Shown: piece by piece, positions 14,386-14,570 of the stretch
Position numbering within the stretch: position 1 is the first letter of the stretch
How the letters are laid out: each line of letters begins with the position of its first letter
Source of the DNA: SVTX01 sp045632305
GTDB lineage: Bacteria > Bacillota > Clostridia > Oscillospirales > CAG-272
DNA length: 14,570 bases
NCBI GenBank assembly: GCA_045632305.1
Contig: JAZQWL010000034.1
Span: forward strand, 1-14,570
Reading direction: 5' to 3'
Notes under the pieces: model-generated
Told to the model about the DNA's origin: nothing
What the model saw: only the letters and a program-made list of their open reading frames with translations
Databases searched by the model: none
Translations under genes and position numbers: made by a program

Positions 14386-14508
14386 GGTGCGGGCGGTGGG
14401 ACTTGAACCAAATTTGCGCCAAAGTCGATATTCGGTTGAAGTAATCAAAGCGCAAACATTGCAAATTCTTGCGAATTTGCGAGGTTCTGCGTCCGTAAGC
14501 TCTATACG
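14386..14508 (-). repeat. Leu-type tRNA-linked structured repeat, intact copy (Leu-A)
   Basis: A 99-nt body (14508-14410) and a 24-nt tRNA 3' copy (14409-14386), which on the minus strand reads GGTTCAAGTCCC, then an acceptor strand and ACC(A). This fits a tRNA-Leu 3' end with discriminator A; the isotype is a probable call, not certain. Hairpin GCAAATTC 14461-14468 / GAATTTGC 14473-14480; stem TTTGCGC 14413-14419 / GCGCAAA 14450-14456 with a 30-nt loop; outer helix GGAC.TT.GAACC 14399-14409 / GGTTC.TGC.GTCC 14483-14494. Confidence 0.83.
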
Positions 14509-14547
14509 AAAATCAAAGGGAGTGGCAACGCCACTCCCTTTGATTTT
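14509..14547 (-). terminator. 18-bp hairpin after the edge tRNA 3' end
   Basis: An exact copy of the hairpin at 14347-14385, 162 bp away: stem 14509-14526 with 14530-14547. On the minus strand it follows the tRNA 3' end that runs off the window. Confidence 0.78.
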
Positions 14548-14570
14548 GGTGCGGGCGGTGGGACTTGAAC
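14548..14570 (-). tRNA. tRNA 3' end at window edge (probable tRNA-Leu or a further repeat copy)
   Basis: The last 23 bases equal the 3' tRNA segment of Leu-A (GTTCAAGTCCC to the acceptor end and CC). The rest lies outside the window. By analogy with the Glu array, where the intact tRNA is the most upstream member, this may be an intact tRNA-Leu. It could equally be a third partial copy. Confidence 0.5.

Noticed and set aside
13652..14448. Minus-strand frames of about 96-117 codons across the tRNA and repeat region
   Set aside because: They run through tRNA sequence, hairpins and repeats and have no ribosome sites. Their apparent internal repeats only reflect the DNA repeats.
13678..14570. 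CRISPR array
   Set aside because: Periods of 162-169 bp with conserved bodies and tRNA segments do not fit 24-40 bp repeats with unique spacers, and no cas gene is present.

Overview
The window looks like a piece of an uncultured, low-to-mid GC Clostridia genome, probably Oscillospirales or Christensenellales-like. This lineage call is inference. It rests on Firmicutes-style Shine-Dalgarno sites (AGGAGG, AAGGAG), sigma-A promoters with 17-bp spacers, short U-tailed terminators, a V-type ATPase, DegV, and secreted proteins with Thr/Glu/Pro linkers.

Layout. (1) 1-374: the 3' end of a 23S rRNA and a terminator, with no 5S rRNA after it. (2) 416-2687: a two-gene ABC-2 exporter operon (YhaQ/YhaP or NatA/NatB type) with its own promoter and terminator. 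(3) 2710-5411: a short operon for V-type ATPase subunits G, I and E only. The c-ring subunit, expected between I and E, and all catalytic subunits are missing. (4) 5416-11142: three minus-strand single-gene units: a secreted M6-type metalloprotease lipoprotein, a cell-surface phosphodiester glycosidase (NAGPA family) with a Cys-containing C-terminal anchor, and a PyrE-like phosphoribosyltransferase with an altered PRPP motif. A 58-residue proline-rich protein gene lies on the plus strand between the first two. (5) 11260-13713: purC, then an overlapping HAD hydrolase-degV pair. (6) 13678-14570: a tRNA-Glu(CUC) gene within a cluster of tandem, tRNA-linked structured repeats.

The last region is the most unusual. 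Read on the minus strand, tRNA-Glu is followed by two copies of a unit made of a 102-nt body, a 25-nt copy of the tRNA-Glu 3' end (from the T-loop GGTTC to CC(A)) and an 18-bp terminator-like hairpin. Upstream lie two 162-bp-period units of the same design with a 99-nt body and the 3' end of a different tRNA, probably tRNA-Leu. All four bodies can form the same fold: a hairpin, a second stem closing a loop of exactly 30 nt, and an outer helix that pairs the body's 5' end with the captured T-loop sequence. That outer helix changes sequence to match the tRNA family. This suggests either a family of tRNA-associated structured RNAs or tiny mobile elements using tRNA 3' ends as attachment sites. 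I do not know of a described family with this architecture, but I could not search for one.

Most genes are separate transcription units with recognisable promoters and terminators. Two terminators (5382-5411 and 8019-8046) serve convergent genes from both sides.
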